Assembly: GCA_029227175.1 (NCBI GenBank)
Contig: JAQXZK010000200.1
Span: forward strand, 1-41,553
Reading direction: 5' to 3'
Source: Bacteroidales bacterium
Lineage (GTDB): Bacteria > Bacteroidota > Bacteroidia > Bacteroidales > Bacteroidaceae
Length of the DNA: 41,553 nt
A program made the translations under genes and the position numbers. Below, piece after piece: positions 16,744 to 26,600 of this stretch. The notes beneath the pieces are model-generated. The model worked only from the letters and a program-made list of their open reading frames with translations. It was not told the origin of the DNA and made no database searches. Numbering within the stretch: position 1 is the first letter of the stretch; the number at the start of each line of letters is the position of its first letter.

Positions 16744-17931
16744 TTACTTGATGATTTCAAGTTGACGGAAGCATCTCGTCAGGATGTCGACAGCCTCATC
16801 GATTTGTTCCTTGGTGTGTGTGGCCATCAGGGCTACACGTACCAGCGTGTCTTGTGGGGCGCATGCCGGTGGAACAACCGGATTGATGAATACGCCTTCG
16901 TCAAAGGCCAGCTTGGTTACATAGAAGGTTTTTTCTGCATCGCGGACATATAGGGGGATGATCGGTGATTCTGTCTCGCCGATTTCAAACCCTGCATCGC
17001 GGAATTTCTTCAATGCATAGTTGGTGTTTTCCCACAAGTTCTCGAGGCGCTGTGTATCTTCTTTGATGATGTGAAGTGCTGCAAGAGTAGCAGCTGTTGC
17101 AGAAGGTGTGGCACTTGCCTGGAAGATGTATGAACGGGCGGTGTGGCGCAAAACGTTGATGACCGGTCTGCTTGCTGCTACGAAGCCGCCGAGTGAGGCC
17201 AGTGACTTGCTAAAGGTGCCCATGATGACATCGACGTCATCGGTTACGCCGAAGTGGTCGCAAACACCGCGTCCCTGTCGGCCGAACACACCGAGACCAT
17301 GGGCTTCGTCTACGTAGATGCTTGCGTTGTACTTCTTCTTGAGTTCCACGATGGCCGGCAGGTTGGCAAGGTCGCCTTCCATGGAGAACACGCCATCTAC
17401 GATAATCAGTTTGATTGAATCGGGATTGCATTTCTTCAGCAGCTCTTCCAACTCGTTCATGTCGTTGTGCTTGTAGTGGAGCTGCGTTGCAAAAGACAAA
17501 CGACGGCCGTCAACGATAGATGCGTGGTCACGGTCGTCGCAAATAATGTAGTCATTTCGGCCAACGAGTTGCGGAATGATGCCTTCGTTTACCGTAAAAC
17601 CGGTTGAAAAACATAATGCTTCGTCTTTGCCGATAAATTCGGCCAGTTCTTTTTCGAGCTGAACGTGGAGGTCGAGCGTACCATTCAGAAAACGTGAACC
17701 GGCACATCCTGATCCGTATTTGTCGATGGCTGCTTTGGCTGCTTCAATAATACGAGAGTCGTAGGTTAAGCCGGTATAGGCATTAGAACCAAACATCAAG
17801 ACTTTTTTGTCGCCCATATAGACTTCTGTGTCCTGATGGCTGTTGATTTCGCGAAAATATGGATATATGCCTTTCTGCATAAATTGCTGGGGCAGGTCAT
17901 ATTTTGCGCATTTTTCGTCTAATAAACTCAT
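16744..17931 (-). CDS. spt: Serine palmitoyltransferase
   Basis: 395 residues, a PLP-dependent alpha-oxoamine synthase that condenses serine with a long-chain acyl-CoA to make 3-ketosphinganine, the first step of Bacteroidetes sphingolipid synthesis. The sequence is very like the characterised Bacteroides enzyme: MFGSNAYTGL, SGCAGSRFLNGTLDLH, VDEAHGLGVFGRQGRG, and the PLP lysine K242 in GTFSKSLASLGG. ATG 17931 (MSLLDEKCAKYDLP) is the normal start; the frame runs 23 codons further upstream through the promoter. Glycine acetyltransferase (Kbl) and BioF are close relatives, but the N terminus and active-site stretches fit SPT. It is divergent from a lipid kinase gene. Confidence 0.93.
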   Translation of the reverse strand: MSLLDEKCAKYDLPQQFMQKGIYPYFREINSHQDTEVYMGDKKVLMFGSNAYTGLTYDSRIIEAAKAAIDKYGSGCAGSRFLNGTLDLHVQLEKELAEFIGKDEALCFSTGFTVNEGIIPQLVGRNDYIICDDRDHASIVDGRRLSFATQLHYKHNDMNELEELLKKCNPDSIKLIIVDGVFSMEGDLANLPAIVELKKKYNASIYVDEAHGLGVFGRQGRGVCDHFGVTDDVDVIMGTFSKSLASLGGFVAASRPVINVLRHTARSYIFQASATPSATAATLAALHIIKEDTQRLENLWENTNYALKKFRDAGFEIGETESPIIPLYVRDAEKTFYVTKLAFDEGVFINPVVPPACAPQDTLVRVALMATHTKEQIDEAVDILTRCFRQLEIIK

Positions 17932-17997
17932 GCTTTTATGTGTCTTTTTATTCTTTACTATAATGGTATTTTCATCACGAAAACCAAAAAGATGGCG

Positions 17998-18005
17998 CAA
18001 AGTTA
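17998..18005 (-). promoter_or_regulatory. spt promoter -7 box
   Basis: TAACTTTG on the minus strand matches the -7 consensus, about 65 bp upstream of the spt ATG. No clear TTG is seen at the -33 position. Confidence 0.5.
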
Positions 18006-18101
18006 AAAAATATTGCTGGTTTAATTATTCTAAAATGTAATTTTTTTGAAACATGGATAGCATTTTGTCCCTGAAAAGGGTGGAATCTCTAAGTAAAATA
18101 G

Positions 18102-18109
18102 TACTTTTG
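18102..18109 (+). promoter_or_regulatory. Lipid kinase promoter -7 box
   Basis: TACTTTTG, 25 bp upstream of ATG 18134. No full -33 element is present. The position supports the internal ATG as the true start, since the longer frame would begin upstream of the transcript. Confidence 0.55.
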
Positions 18110-18133
18110 CGTCCTCAAAGTGCAATTTTATCC

Positions 18134-19180
18134 ATGAGTAATCGAAAAAAAATTGTGTTTGTTGCTAATCCTATTTCGGGAACGCAGGGCAAGGAACAGG
18201 TTCTCAAGTGTATAGAATCAAACATTGACCGAGAGAAATATGCCCCTGAGATTCTGCTAACTGAATATGCCGGACATGCGGCGGAAATTGCAGCACAAAA
18301 GGCCCGGGAGGGTATCTTTGCCGTGGTGGCGGTGGGTGGTGACGGGACCATCAACGAGGTGGCCCGTTCGCTGGTTCACACACAGACGGCACTGGGTATA
18401 ATCCCTTGTGGTTCAGGCAATGGATTGGCCAGACACGTAGAAATCCCAATGGATGCTATGCGTGCTCTGAGGGTCATCAATGAGGCGTTGGTCAGTGATG
18501 TAGACTATGGGACTATCAACGACATTCCGTTCTTTTGTACATGCGGAGTGGGATTTGATGCTTTCGTTAGCCAGAAATTTGCCGATGCAGGCAAGCGTGG
18601 CCCGTTGACTTATATAGAAAAGACGTTACAGGAAGGGCTGAAATACAAGCCGGAGACTTACGAACTGGAGATTGACGGCAATCCGCAGCGTATCAAGGCC
18701 TTCTTGATAGCTGTGGGAAACGCCTCACAGTATGGGAATAATGCATACATTGCCCCGCAGGCCACCATCAATGACGGTCAGCTTGATGTGACGATTATGG
18801 AGCCGTTTACGGTGCTTGATGCTCCATCTATTGCCATCCAGTTGTTTTCCAAACAAATAGACCAGAATAGTCACATCAAGACGTTCCGCTGCCGGGAGTT
18901 GCGCATCATACGTTCCAAGGCGGGCATTGCCCATTATGACGGTGATCCGATTGAACTCGGTGCAGAGTTGCACGTGAAGGTCGTTCATCGGGCATTGAAA
19001 CTGATTGTACCTTCCGAGTCTGAACGCTCGGGCAGTTCGCCAAACGTATTTGTCAGGGCGCAGGAATACTTCAGCGGCTTGAAACAGTTCAACGAGATGA
19101 TAGTCGAGGATATTGCTCAAAAAAACAAGGCCATTATAGGGAAAGGCAAGGAACAAATCAAGAAACTGATAGATAATTGA
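18134..19180 (+). CDS. Diacylglycerol/lipid kinase family protein (DagK/YegS-like)
   Basis: 348 residues of the DAGK catalytic superfamily, which also holds sphingosine and ceramide kinases. Visible motifs are FVANPISG near the start, the nucleotide-binding GGDGTINEVA, and CGSGNGLARH. The C-terminal part is the usual beta-sandwich (AHYDGDPIELGAELHVKV). It would phosphorylate a membrane lipid at the cytoplasmic face using ATP. Its head-to-head position with spt makes a sphingoid or ceramide substrate attractive, but this is inference; diacylglycerol or undecaprenol recycling would fit equally. The C-terminal 40 residues are Lys/Glu-rich and probably helical. Confidence 0.88.
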   Translation: MSNRKKIVFVANPISGTQGKEQVLKCIESNIDREKYAPEILLTEYAGHAAEIAAQKAREGIFAVVAVGGDGTINEVARSLVHTQTALGIIPCGSGNGLARHVEIPMDAMRALRVINEALVSDVDYGTINDIPFFCTCGVGFDAFVSQKFADAGKRGPLTYIEKTLQEGLKYKPETYELEIDGNPQRIKAFLIAVGNASQYGNNAYIAPQATINDGQLDVTIMEPFTVLDAPSIAIQLFSKQIDQNSHIKTFRCRELRIIRSKAGIAHYDGDPIELGAELHVKVVHRALKLIVPSESERSGSSPNVFVRAQEYFSGLKQFNEMIVEDIAQKNKAIIGKGKEQIKKLIDN

Positions 19181-19209
19181 GCACCGAGCAAAGTTTTTCT
19201 GTAAATTTG
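19177..19209 (+). promoter_or_regulatory. Possible aspS promoter
   Basis: TAAATTTG at 19202-19209 with TTG at 19177-19179, spacing 22, slightly long. The -33 element overlaps the end of the lipid kinase gene. Confidence 0.45.
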
Positions 19210-19264
19210 TCACCTTGTTTGAAGCATAGAAGCAGACGAAATTAAAAATTTATATTATAATAAT

Positions 19265-21022
19265 ATGTATAGAAGTCATACCTGTGGAGAACTCCGCATA
19301 AGTGATGTAAACAAGACAGTGACTCTGTCTGGATGGGTACAGCGAAGCCGCAAAATGGGCGGCATGACCTTCGTTGACCTTCGCGACAGATATGGTATCA
19401 CTCAACTTGTGTTTAATGAAGAAATCAATGCTCCCCTCTGCGAGGAAGCCAAAGGATTGGGACGTGAATATGTGATTCAGGTCGTGGGAACAGTCAACGA
19501 ACGCTACAGCAAGAACGCCAACCTGCCGACGGGCGATATAGAGGTCATCGTTTCGAAGTTGACCGTGTTGAACAAGTCGCTTACTCCTCCTTTTACCATA
19601 GAAGACAATACCGATGGTGGTGATGACATTCGCATGAAGTACCGTTATCTGGATTTACGTCGCAGCGCAGTTCGGAAAAATCTTGAGTTGCGTCACAAAA
19701 TGACCATCGAAGTACGAAAGTATCTGGACGAACAGGGCTTTATTGAGGTTGAAACCCCTATACTCGTAGGCTCAACCCCTGAAGGAGCTCGCGACTTCGT
19801 TGTTCCGAGCCGTATGAATCCGGGGCAATTCTACGCCTTGCCGCAGAGTCCCCAGACATTGAAGCAGCTGCTGATGGTGAGCGGATTTGACCGTTACTTC
19901 CAGATTGCCAAGTGTTTCCGTGACGAAGACCTTCGTGCCGACCGCCAGCCGGAGTTCACTCAAATAGACTGCGAGATGTCGTTCGTAGAGCAGGACGATG
20001 TCATCACCCTATTTGAAGGCATGGCAAAATATTTGTTCAAACAAATCAGGAATGTGGATCTCGAGACACCATTCCTCCGCATGTCGTGGGCTGACGCCAT
20101 GAAATACTATGGCAGCGACAAGCCGGACTTGCGCTTTGACATGAAATTTGTAGAGCTGATGGATGTCTTGAAGGGATATGGATTCAGCGTCTTTGACCAG
20201 GCGGCATACATCGGTGGTATTTGTGCCAAGGGTGCGGCAACCTATACGCGCAAGCAGCTTGACCAACTTACAGACTTTGTGAAACGTCCGCAGATTGGCG
20301 CCAAAGGATTGGTTTATGCTCGCATAGAGGCTGACGGCAATGTGAAGTCAAGTGTGGACAAATTCTACACACAAGAGGTCTTGCAGCAAATGAAAGAAGC
20401 CTTCCGGGCAGAACCCGGTGACCTGATTCTGATTCTCAGTGGAGACGATGCCATGAAGACCCGCAAGCAACTTTGTGAACTGCGTCTCGAAATGGGCTCA
20501 CAACTCGGTTTGCGCGACAAGGATAAGTTTGCACTGCTCTGGGTCGTTGACTTCCCGATGTTCGAGTGGAGTGACGAAGAACAGCGCTTGATGGCTATGC
20601 ACCATCCTTTTACGCACCCCAAGGAAGAGGATATCCCCTTGCTCGACACCGACCCGGCCGCAGTGCGTGCCGATGCTTACGATATGGTGTGCAACGGTGT
20701 TGAAGTCGGAGGCGGAAGTATCCGTATTCACGATTCGCAGCTTCAGGCCAAAATGTTTGAGATACTCGGTTTCACTCCGGAACGTGCTCAGGAGCAGTTT
20801 GGCTTCTTGATGAATGCCTTTAAGTATGGTGCTCCACCTCATGGAGGTTTGGCTTATGGCTTGGATCGTTGGGTCAGCATCTTCGCCGGCTTGGACAGCA
20901 TACGCGATTGTATCGCCTTCCCGAAGAATAACAGCGGTCGTGACGTGATGCTGGATGCTCCGGGCTTCTTGGAACCCGGACAGCTTGACGAACTCCAGCT
21001 GAAGTTAGACCTCAAGGAATGA
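19265..21022 (+). CDS. aspS: Aspartate--tRNA ligase
   Basis: 585 residues, the normal bacterial length. It has an N-terminal OB-fold anticodon-binding domain ([26 protein letters not shown]), the class II catalytic core with motif 2 in [24 protein letters not shown], the bacterial GAD insertion in the middle, and motif 3 in [10 protein letters not shown]. It charges tRNA-Asp; whether it also charges tRNA-Asn cannot be judged here. The following GtrA-like gene starts 8 bp after the stop and is probably cotranscribed. Confidence 0.98.
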   Translation: MYRSHTCGELRISDVNKTVTLSGWVQRSRKMGGMTFVDLRDRYGITQLVFNEEINAPLCEEAKGLGREYVIQVVGTVNERYSKNANLPTGDIEVIVSKLTVLNKSLTPPFTIEDNTDGGDDIRMKYRYLDLRRSAVRKNLELRHKMTIEVRKYLDEQGFIEVETPILVGSTPEGARDFVVPSRMNPGQFYALPQSPQTLKQLLMVSGFDRYFQIAKCFRDEDLRADRQPEFTQIDCEMSFVEQDDVITLFEGMAKYLFKQIRNVDLETPFLRMSWADAMKYYGSDKPDLRFDMKFVELMDVLKGYGFSVFDQAAYIGGICAKGAATYTRKQLDQLTDFVKRPQIGAKGLVYARIEADGNVKSSVDKFYTQEVLQQMKEAFRAEPGDLILILSGDDAMKTRKQLCELRLEMGSQLGLRDKDKFALLWVVDFPMFEWSDEEQRLMAMHHPFTHPKEEDIPLLDTDPAAVRADAYDMVCNGVEVGGGSIRIHDSQLQAKMFEILGFTPERAQEQFGFLMNAFKYGAPPHGGLAYGLDRWVSIFAGLDSIRDCIAFPKNNSGRDVMLDAPGFLEPGQLDELQLKLDLKE

Positions 21023-21030
21023 TGTGATTC

Positions 21031-21435
21031 ATGAAGGAGCATAACCGTGTAATCCGTTTTGCATTGGTCGGAACACTAAACTTCCTCATCATGCTCTTGA
21101 CGGTGTGGGTTATGCAATATTGTCTGGGTGTAGACTACCGCCATGGAAATGTCGTAGCATACGTCTTAGCCCAGATAAACAACTTCCTTTTCTCCAAATA
21201 TTGGGTCTTTCAAGGCCTGCAAAAAAAAGAAAGCAGTATTTCCCGATTGACAAGGGAGATACTGCTTTTTCTGATAGCTTTTGGCTGCGCTTACGGCCTC
21301 CAGTTCTTGTGCTTATTGTGGATGGTCGAGTGCATGGGGCTGAATAGTTATCTGGCCCAGTTCTTAGGGCTTTTTGTATATGGATTCGTCAACTATGTGA
21401 TGAATCGCAATCTGACGTTTGCTCAACCCAAATAA
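21031..21435 (+). CDS. GtrA-family membrane protein
   Basis: 134 residues with four hydrophobic segments. Conserved GtrA-family positions are visible: RFALVGTLNF near the N terminus, QINNFLFSKYWVF in the middle, and GFVNYVMNRNLTF at the end. Family members are linked to moving lipid-linked sugars across the inner membrane for cell-surface glycan synthesis. The partner glycosyltransferase usually found beside gtrA is missing here. The gene is 8 bp behind aspS and its last 13 bp overlap the 3' end of aguB on the other strand. Confidence 0.88.
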   Translation: MKEHNRVIRFALVGTLNFLIMLLTVWVMQYCLGVDYRHGNVVAYVLAQINNFLFSKYWVFQGLQKKESSISRLTREILLFLIAFGCAYGLQFLCLLWMVECMGLNSYLAQFLGLFVYGFVNYVMNRNLTFAQPK

Positions 21436-22313
21436 CGTTTGTCAAGCCCTTCGTAGGCATCGATGCGGCGGTCGCGAAGGAACGGCCACCAGCAGCGCAC
21501 CTCTTCTGTTCGCTTGAGGTCGACTTCCACAATCATATTCTGCTCTTCTTCACAACTTGCACACGCGACAATCGTGCCTTGAGGGTCGGCAACGAAACTG
21601 CTTCCCCAGAATACGATACCATCTGTTGTCTGTGACGGGTCTGCTTCGTGACCAACCCGGTTCACGGCAATGACTGGCAGATTATTGGCTACGGCATGTC
21701 CTCTCATGACGGTCATCCAGGCATCCCGCTGGCGAATCTGCTCATCGCGACTGTCGTTGCTTTCCCAGCCGATGGCAGTCGGATAGATAAGGAGTTCGGC
21801 TCCACGGAGTGCCATGAGTCTCGCTCCTTCCGGATACCATTGGTCCCAGCACACTTGCACGCCCAGTTTGCCGACACTAGTCTGGATGGGTTCAAATCCG
21901 AGGTCACCGGGGGTAAAGTAGAATTTCTCGTAAAAGCCGGGGTCATCGGGGATGTGCATCTTGCGGTATTTGCCGGCATTTGTTCCATCGGCATCAAACA
22001 CTACGGCTGTGTTGTGATATAGGCCTGCAGCCCTGCGCTCGAACAGAGAGGTGACAAGTACCACGTGGTGGCGTTTGGCCAGTTCTCCATAAAAGTTTGT
22101 TGAGGGACCTGGAATCGGTTCCGCCAAGTCAAAGTTATGGGTGTCTTCTGTCTGGCAGAAGTATAATGAATTATGCAGTTCCTGGAGGACGATGAGCTGT
22201 GCACCGTTTGCTGCACAGGCTGCAATACTTTTGGCAAGACCCATTAGATTTACACGAAGATCTGAGGTGTTGGCTTGTTGAATAAGTCCGATTTTAAGTT
22301 TTCTGGTGTTCAT
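21423..22313 (-). CDS. aguB: N-carbamoylputrescine amidase
   Basis: 296 residues of the nitrilase/carbon-nitrogen hydrolase superfamily. The catalytic triad is Glu45 (VLQELHN), Lys118 (YRKMHIP) and Cys155 (VCWDQWYPEG). AguB-specific stretches such as DDPGFYEKFYFTPGD and the terminal RRIDAYEGLDKRY are present. It hydrolyses N-carbamoylputrescine to putrescine, the last step of the agmatine route. The agmatine deiminase (aguA) is not in the window. The divergent neighbour nspC acts later in spermidine synthesis, so the pair forms a polyamine locus. The end overlaps the gtrA-like gene by 13 bp tail to tail. Confidence 0.95.
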   Translation of the reverse strand: MNTRKLKIGLIQQANTSDLRVNLMGLAKSIAACAANGAQLIVLQELHNSLYFCQTEDTHNFDLAEPIPGPSTNFYGELAKRHHVVLVTSLFERRAAGLYHNTAVVFDADGTNAGKYRKMHIPDDPGFYEKFYFTPGDLGFEPIQTSVGKLGVQVCWDQWYPEGARLMALRGAELLIYPTAIGWESNDSRDEQIRQRDAWMTVMRGHAVANNLPVIAVNRVGHEADPSQTTDGIVFWGSSFVADPQGTIVACASCEEEQNMIVEVDLKRTEEVRCWWPFLRDRRIDAYEGLDKRYLG

Positions 22314-22367
22314 TTTCTTGCATTTTATGCAGCAAAAATAATAAGATTCTATGTAAATCTGTGTTCT

Positions 22368-22400
22368 TTTGCTAATTTTGTTAAATTATTATTACCTTTG
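22368..22400 (+). promoter_or_regulatory. nspC promoter
   Basis: TTTG at 22368-22371, 21 bases, TACCTTTG at 22393-22400. A second -7-like box, TAATTTTG (22373-22380), overlaps it. On the minus strand TATTTTTG at 22340-22333 could serve aguB. Confidence 0.6.
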
Positions 22401-22473
22401 TGTGAAAGAATACAATGTTGGGACAGAATTCCCGTGAAGGGTTTGTTGAAAATGTTTCTTGATACTATTGACT

Positions 22474-23616
22474 ATGATAAACTTTGAACTATTCCCGTCG
22501 CCGTGTTATATCCTGGAAGAAGACTTGCTTCGCAAGAATCTTCAACTCATCAGTCACGTAGCCAAGTCGGCCGGTGTTGAGATAATCCTGGCATTCAAGG
22601 CGTTTGCCTTGTGGCGTACATTCCCTATTTTTCGAGAGTATATCAGCCACAGCACCGCTTCATCTCCTTACGAGGCACGCATGGCGATGGAGAAGTTTGG
22701 CAATCGAGCCCATACCTATTCTCCTGCTTACGAAGATGCTACTTTTGACGAAATATTACGATGCAGTGAGTGCATTACGTTTAATTCGCTTACGCAGTTT
22801 GACCGTTTCTATCCGCGTGTAAAAGCCTACAGGGAATATGCTATTGGTTGCGGACTTCGCATCAATCCTGAGTTCTCCGAAGTAGAGACATTGCTATATA
22901 ATCCCTGTGCCCCGGGAACCCGTTTTGGCGTGACCTCGTCCGATTTGCCGGCTGTCTTGCCGAAGGGCATTGAGGGATTCCATTGTCATTGCCATTGCGA
23001 GTCTTCGTCTTATGAACTGGAGAAGACCTTGAAGATTGTGGAGGAGAAGTTTGCTCCCTGGTTCTCCCAGATAAAGTGGCTGAACCTTGGTGGCGGTCAT
23101 CTCATGACAAGGGCCGATTACGACGTGAATCATCTGATAGGCCTATTAAGAGGCTTGCATGAGCGCTATCCGCACCTGAGGATAATTCTCGAACCGGGTT
23201 CTGCTTTTGCTTGGCAGACGGGTGTGCTGACGGCCAATGTGGTTGATATTGTTGAGCATGCAGGCATTAAGACGGCTATCCTGAATGTGAGTTTCACCTG
23301 TCACATGCCGGATTGTCTGGAAATGCCTTATCAACCCGTTATTCGTGGTGCCCGAATGGATGCTGAGGGTCCGTATACCTATCGCATGGGTGGCTGTTCA
23401 TGCTTGAGCGGTGACTTTATAGGCATGTGGAGTTTTGACAAGCCTCTTTCGGTAGGCGATTTGCTGGTCTTTGAAGATATGATTCACTATACAACGGTCA
23501 AGACCAACATGTTCAATGGCATCTCTCATCCTGCATTGGCATTATGGACCTCTGATGGGCATGCCGAGGTGTTACGTCGTTTTACCTTTGAGGATTATTT
23601 GCAGAGAATGAATTGA
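22474..23616 (+). CDS. nspC: Carboxynorspermidine/carboxyspermidine decarboxylase
   Basis: 380 residues of the alanine-racemase-fold PLP decarboxylases. The PLP lysine lies in EIILAFKAFALW near residue 40. Other family marks are GLRINPEFSEV, FHCHCHCESSSY, LNLGGGHLMTRADYD and ILEPGSAFAW. It removes CO2 from carboxyspermidine to give spermidine, in the alternative pathway used by gut Bacteroidetes instead of SpeE. ATG 22474 (MINFELFPSPCYILEE) is the family start; the frame begins 5 codons earlier. The partner dehydrogenase is absent from the window. The lyase-like gene begins 30 bp downstream but is unlikely to be functionally related. Confidence 0.95.
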   Translation: MINFELFPSPCYILEEDLLRKNLQLISHVAKSAGVEIILAFKAFALWRTFPIFREYISHSTASSPYEARMAMEKFGNRAHTYSPAYEDATFDEILRCSECITFNSLTQFDRFYPRVKAYREYAIGCGLRINPEFSEVETLLYNPCAPGTRFGVTSSDLPAVLPKGIEGFHCHCHCESSSYELEKTLKIVEEKFAPWFSQIKWLNLGGGHLMTRADYDVNHLIGLLRGLHERYPHLRIILEPGSAFAWQTGVLTANVVDIVEHAGIKTAILNVSFTCHMPDCLEMPYQPVIRGARMDAEGPYTYRMGGCSCLSGDFIGMWSFDKPLSVGDLLVFEDMIHYTTVKTNMFNGISHPALALWTSDGHAEVLRRFTFEDYLQRMN

Positions 23617-23646
23617 AAAAACGAACCAAATTCTAATTTCTATAGT

Positions 23647-26600
23647 ATGATGAAAAAGAAAATTTTATGCCTCTTCATCTCCTTGCTGGCATTGGTCGCC
23701 TGCACGCAGCCTGTTGACCAGTCTGTGCCGGAGATGAAAAAGAATCCTCCATCCTTGATTAGGATGAATCGTGTTGTCCTGCAACGAAGCAAGAATGCCA
23801 TCAGACGTGGAGATAGCTATGTCATGAAGGCCTATGAGAACCTTATTGGTAAGGCCGATGCTGCTGTCACAGCGATTGAGTCTATGGATATGACTCAGAT
23901 GGCAGAAGGCGTGCAGACACTTGGTCTGGCTTATTTCTTCTCCGACGAGGAATTGTATGCCTCTGCGGCCGCACGCCTGCTGAAAACCTGGTTTTTGAAT
24001 GATGATGCCAAGTTGAAGGGAGCCAGACCGACGGTAGACAAAACATTGTGTCTGGCAGAAATGCTGGATGCCGTGATTCTCTTGCAGGATTCTCCATCGT
24101 GGACTGATGAAGACCGGGAAAAGCTCATGGCGTGGTTCTCCGATTACAATGAATATATACTTTCCGACAAGGCAAGTGTCGCGTATGGCAATCGTGAAGA
24201 TGAACGGGGGACAGCATACGACTATCAGTCTTGTATGTACGCTATGTTCACGAACCAATCAGCGATTGCCCGCAAGCGCATTGATGTCATTACCCGTTCA
24301 CGCATAGACCGGCTTCAGGCTGATGGGGCTATGGCGGGTAGCAACTGGAATGCAGGCACCCAGAATATCCTCTATCTGGTTCAGTTAGCATTTATAGGCG
24401 AGCGTCTGGGCTTGAATCTTTGGGAGTACGAATCACCTCGAGGCGTAACGCTCCGGAAGGCTATTGAGTATTTCTTCCCATTGTTGGTTGAGGGCAAAGC
24501 AGAAGCAGCCTCTTATTGTCCGAAGGCTTTAGTTACTGTACTCATGCGGACAGCCGACCGATTTGGTGTAAAGGCGTATACGGAGGAAATCTATCGTTTA
24601 GTGACTGTAACGGGAGAAAGGTATAATCCGGAAGCCTCGGTCAACGCCTTGATTTATCCGATTCTCAACGGACCGGTAACGACCGATGCCGACCTTTTTG
24701 AGGCTCTCAATCTGGACACCAAAGGACTGGAAGCGGTCAAGCGTGACGTGCAGAAGGGAGATTACGAGGCAGCCAAGAGAGACTTTGTGGCATACCTTAA
24801 GAAACGTGAGAAACCGGTGTGGTTCTTCAACTGGCGCGACTTCAATGATGTGTCAAATCGGGATTCTACATTCGATTGTACTTATGTAGACCAGATTGCA
24901 GCCAATATCCTGCCTTCATGCGGTACGCCGAAGGACTATGGAGGCAGTGAAATCATCGACTGGTCAATCAATGCCTCCGATGTCAAGTATATAGAGTGGA
25001 CTTGGCAGCTCAGCCGCCACGGCTATTGGGCTTCGTTGGGGCAGGCTTATTGGGCAACGGGTAACGAAAAATATGCGAAAGCCTTTGTCCATCAGATGAA
25101 GAGTTGGGTGCGTTTCAATACCTTACACGATTTTGCTGATAACGTGGGTTATTCACGTTGGCGTACCATCGAAACTGGTATCAGAACCCTCAGCGCGTGG
25201 CCAAACGCCTTTTTCTATTTCCTGCCGTCTCCTTCATTCGACGATGAGTCTATTATCCTTATGGTGAAGTCTTTCTATGAGCATGCTATCCATCTTCGTG
25301 CTTATCCTCAACGAAACAACTGGCTCACGATGGAGATGAACGGACTCTTCCACACCGGTATCCTGTTCCCCGAATTCAAGGAAGCAGATGACTGGTGCCG
25401 GTTTGCCTGCCATAAGATGTATGAGGAAGAGAAATCCCAGTTCTATGAGGATGGTGCTCAGGTTGAGTTGGCTCCGTCTTATCATGACGTCAGTGTCAAC
25501 AGCATGATGGGTATCTATAGAATAGGTAAACTCAACAACTATCCTTTACCGGCCGATTACTCAACGCGTCTGGAAAATGCCTATACTTATTATGTAAAGA
25601 CATTCCTTCCAGATGGAACTATGCCGGCCCTCAACGATGGGCATTGGCGTGACCTGCGTCCTATCATGGCTCGCGGATTGGAGTATATGCCTCATCGCTC
25701 TGATATGAGGTATCTTGTCAGTGGAGGAAAGGAGGGGGTTAAGCCAGATTTCACTTCTGTTTGGATGCCGTGGGCCGGGTGGTATGTCATGCGTTCTGGA
25801 TGGAATGCCGATGACCTTTATGCCATGTTTGAGGTTGGTCCGTATTCTCCGGCCCACCAGCATGAAGACAAACTCTCGTTCTTCCTCTTTGGCTATGGTA
25901 ATCTGCTCATAACCGAAGCCGGAAAGTATGACTACGATACCTCCCAGTGGCGCAAGTATGTGCTTAGTGCCCGTGCTCATAACCTTACACGTGTGGACGG
26001 AAAAGACCAACATCGTGGCGGATTGAAGGATGAGCGTGTGCGCATGAGCCTTGAACCGATGACAAACCGCTGGATAAGCAACGAGCAGTCAGACTTCGGA
26101 GAGGGATGGTACGACGAAGGCTTTGGCGCATCCAATGACTCTACGGTTACGCAGTATCGGGCACTCACTTTTGTCAAGAACAAGTACTGGCTCTTGCTCG
26201 ATGTGTTTACACCTGCCGATGAATCGGAACACACCTACGATACATGGTTCCACTTCAACACAACGGATGCTCGGGTTATGGCTGCTCCTTATTGCGTGCA
26301 GAGTGCTCAACAGGGGGCTGCCAATATTGCAGTCATACCGCTTCGCAGTGAAGGCATACAGCTGAAGACAATCGTCGGACAGGAGACACCGGAAGTGCAG
26401 GGATGGGTTTCTGACCTCTGGCCCAACGGGCAGGGTGAGAAATATAAGATTCGCAAGGCTGCTACTACGGAAATCACCCGCAAGGCACAGGGCCGACTCG
26501 TCGAGCCTTATCTCCTTTTCCCGATCCGTGCTGACGAGGTTTTGCCGGTGAGCGAAGTCAAGATTATGGGTGAAAACCAATATGATATTCTCTACAAAGA

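Noticed and set aside
17237-17431. Second minus-strand frame inside spt
   Set aside because: Frame-shifted shadow rich in Arg and Pro; spt itself is intact.
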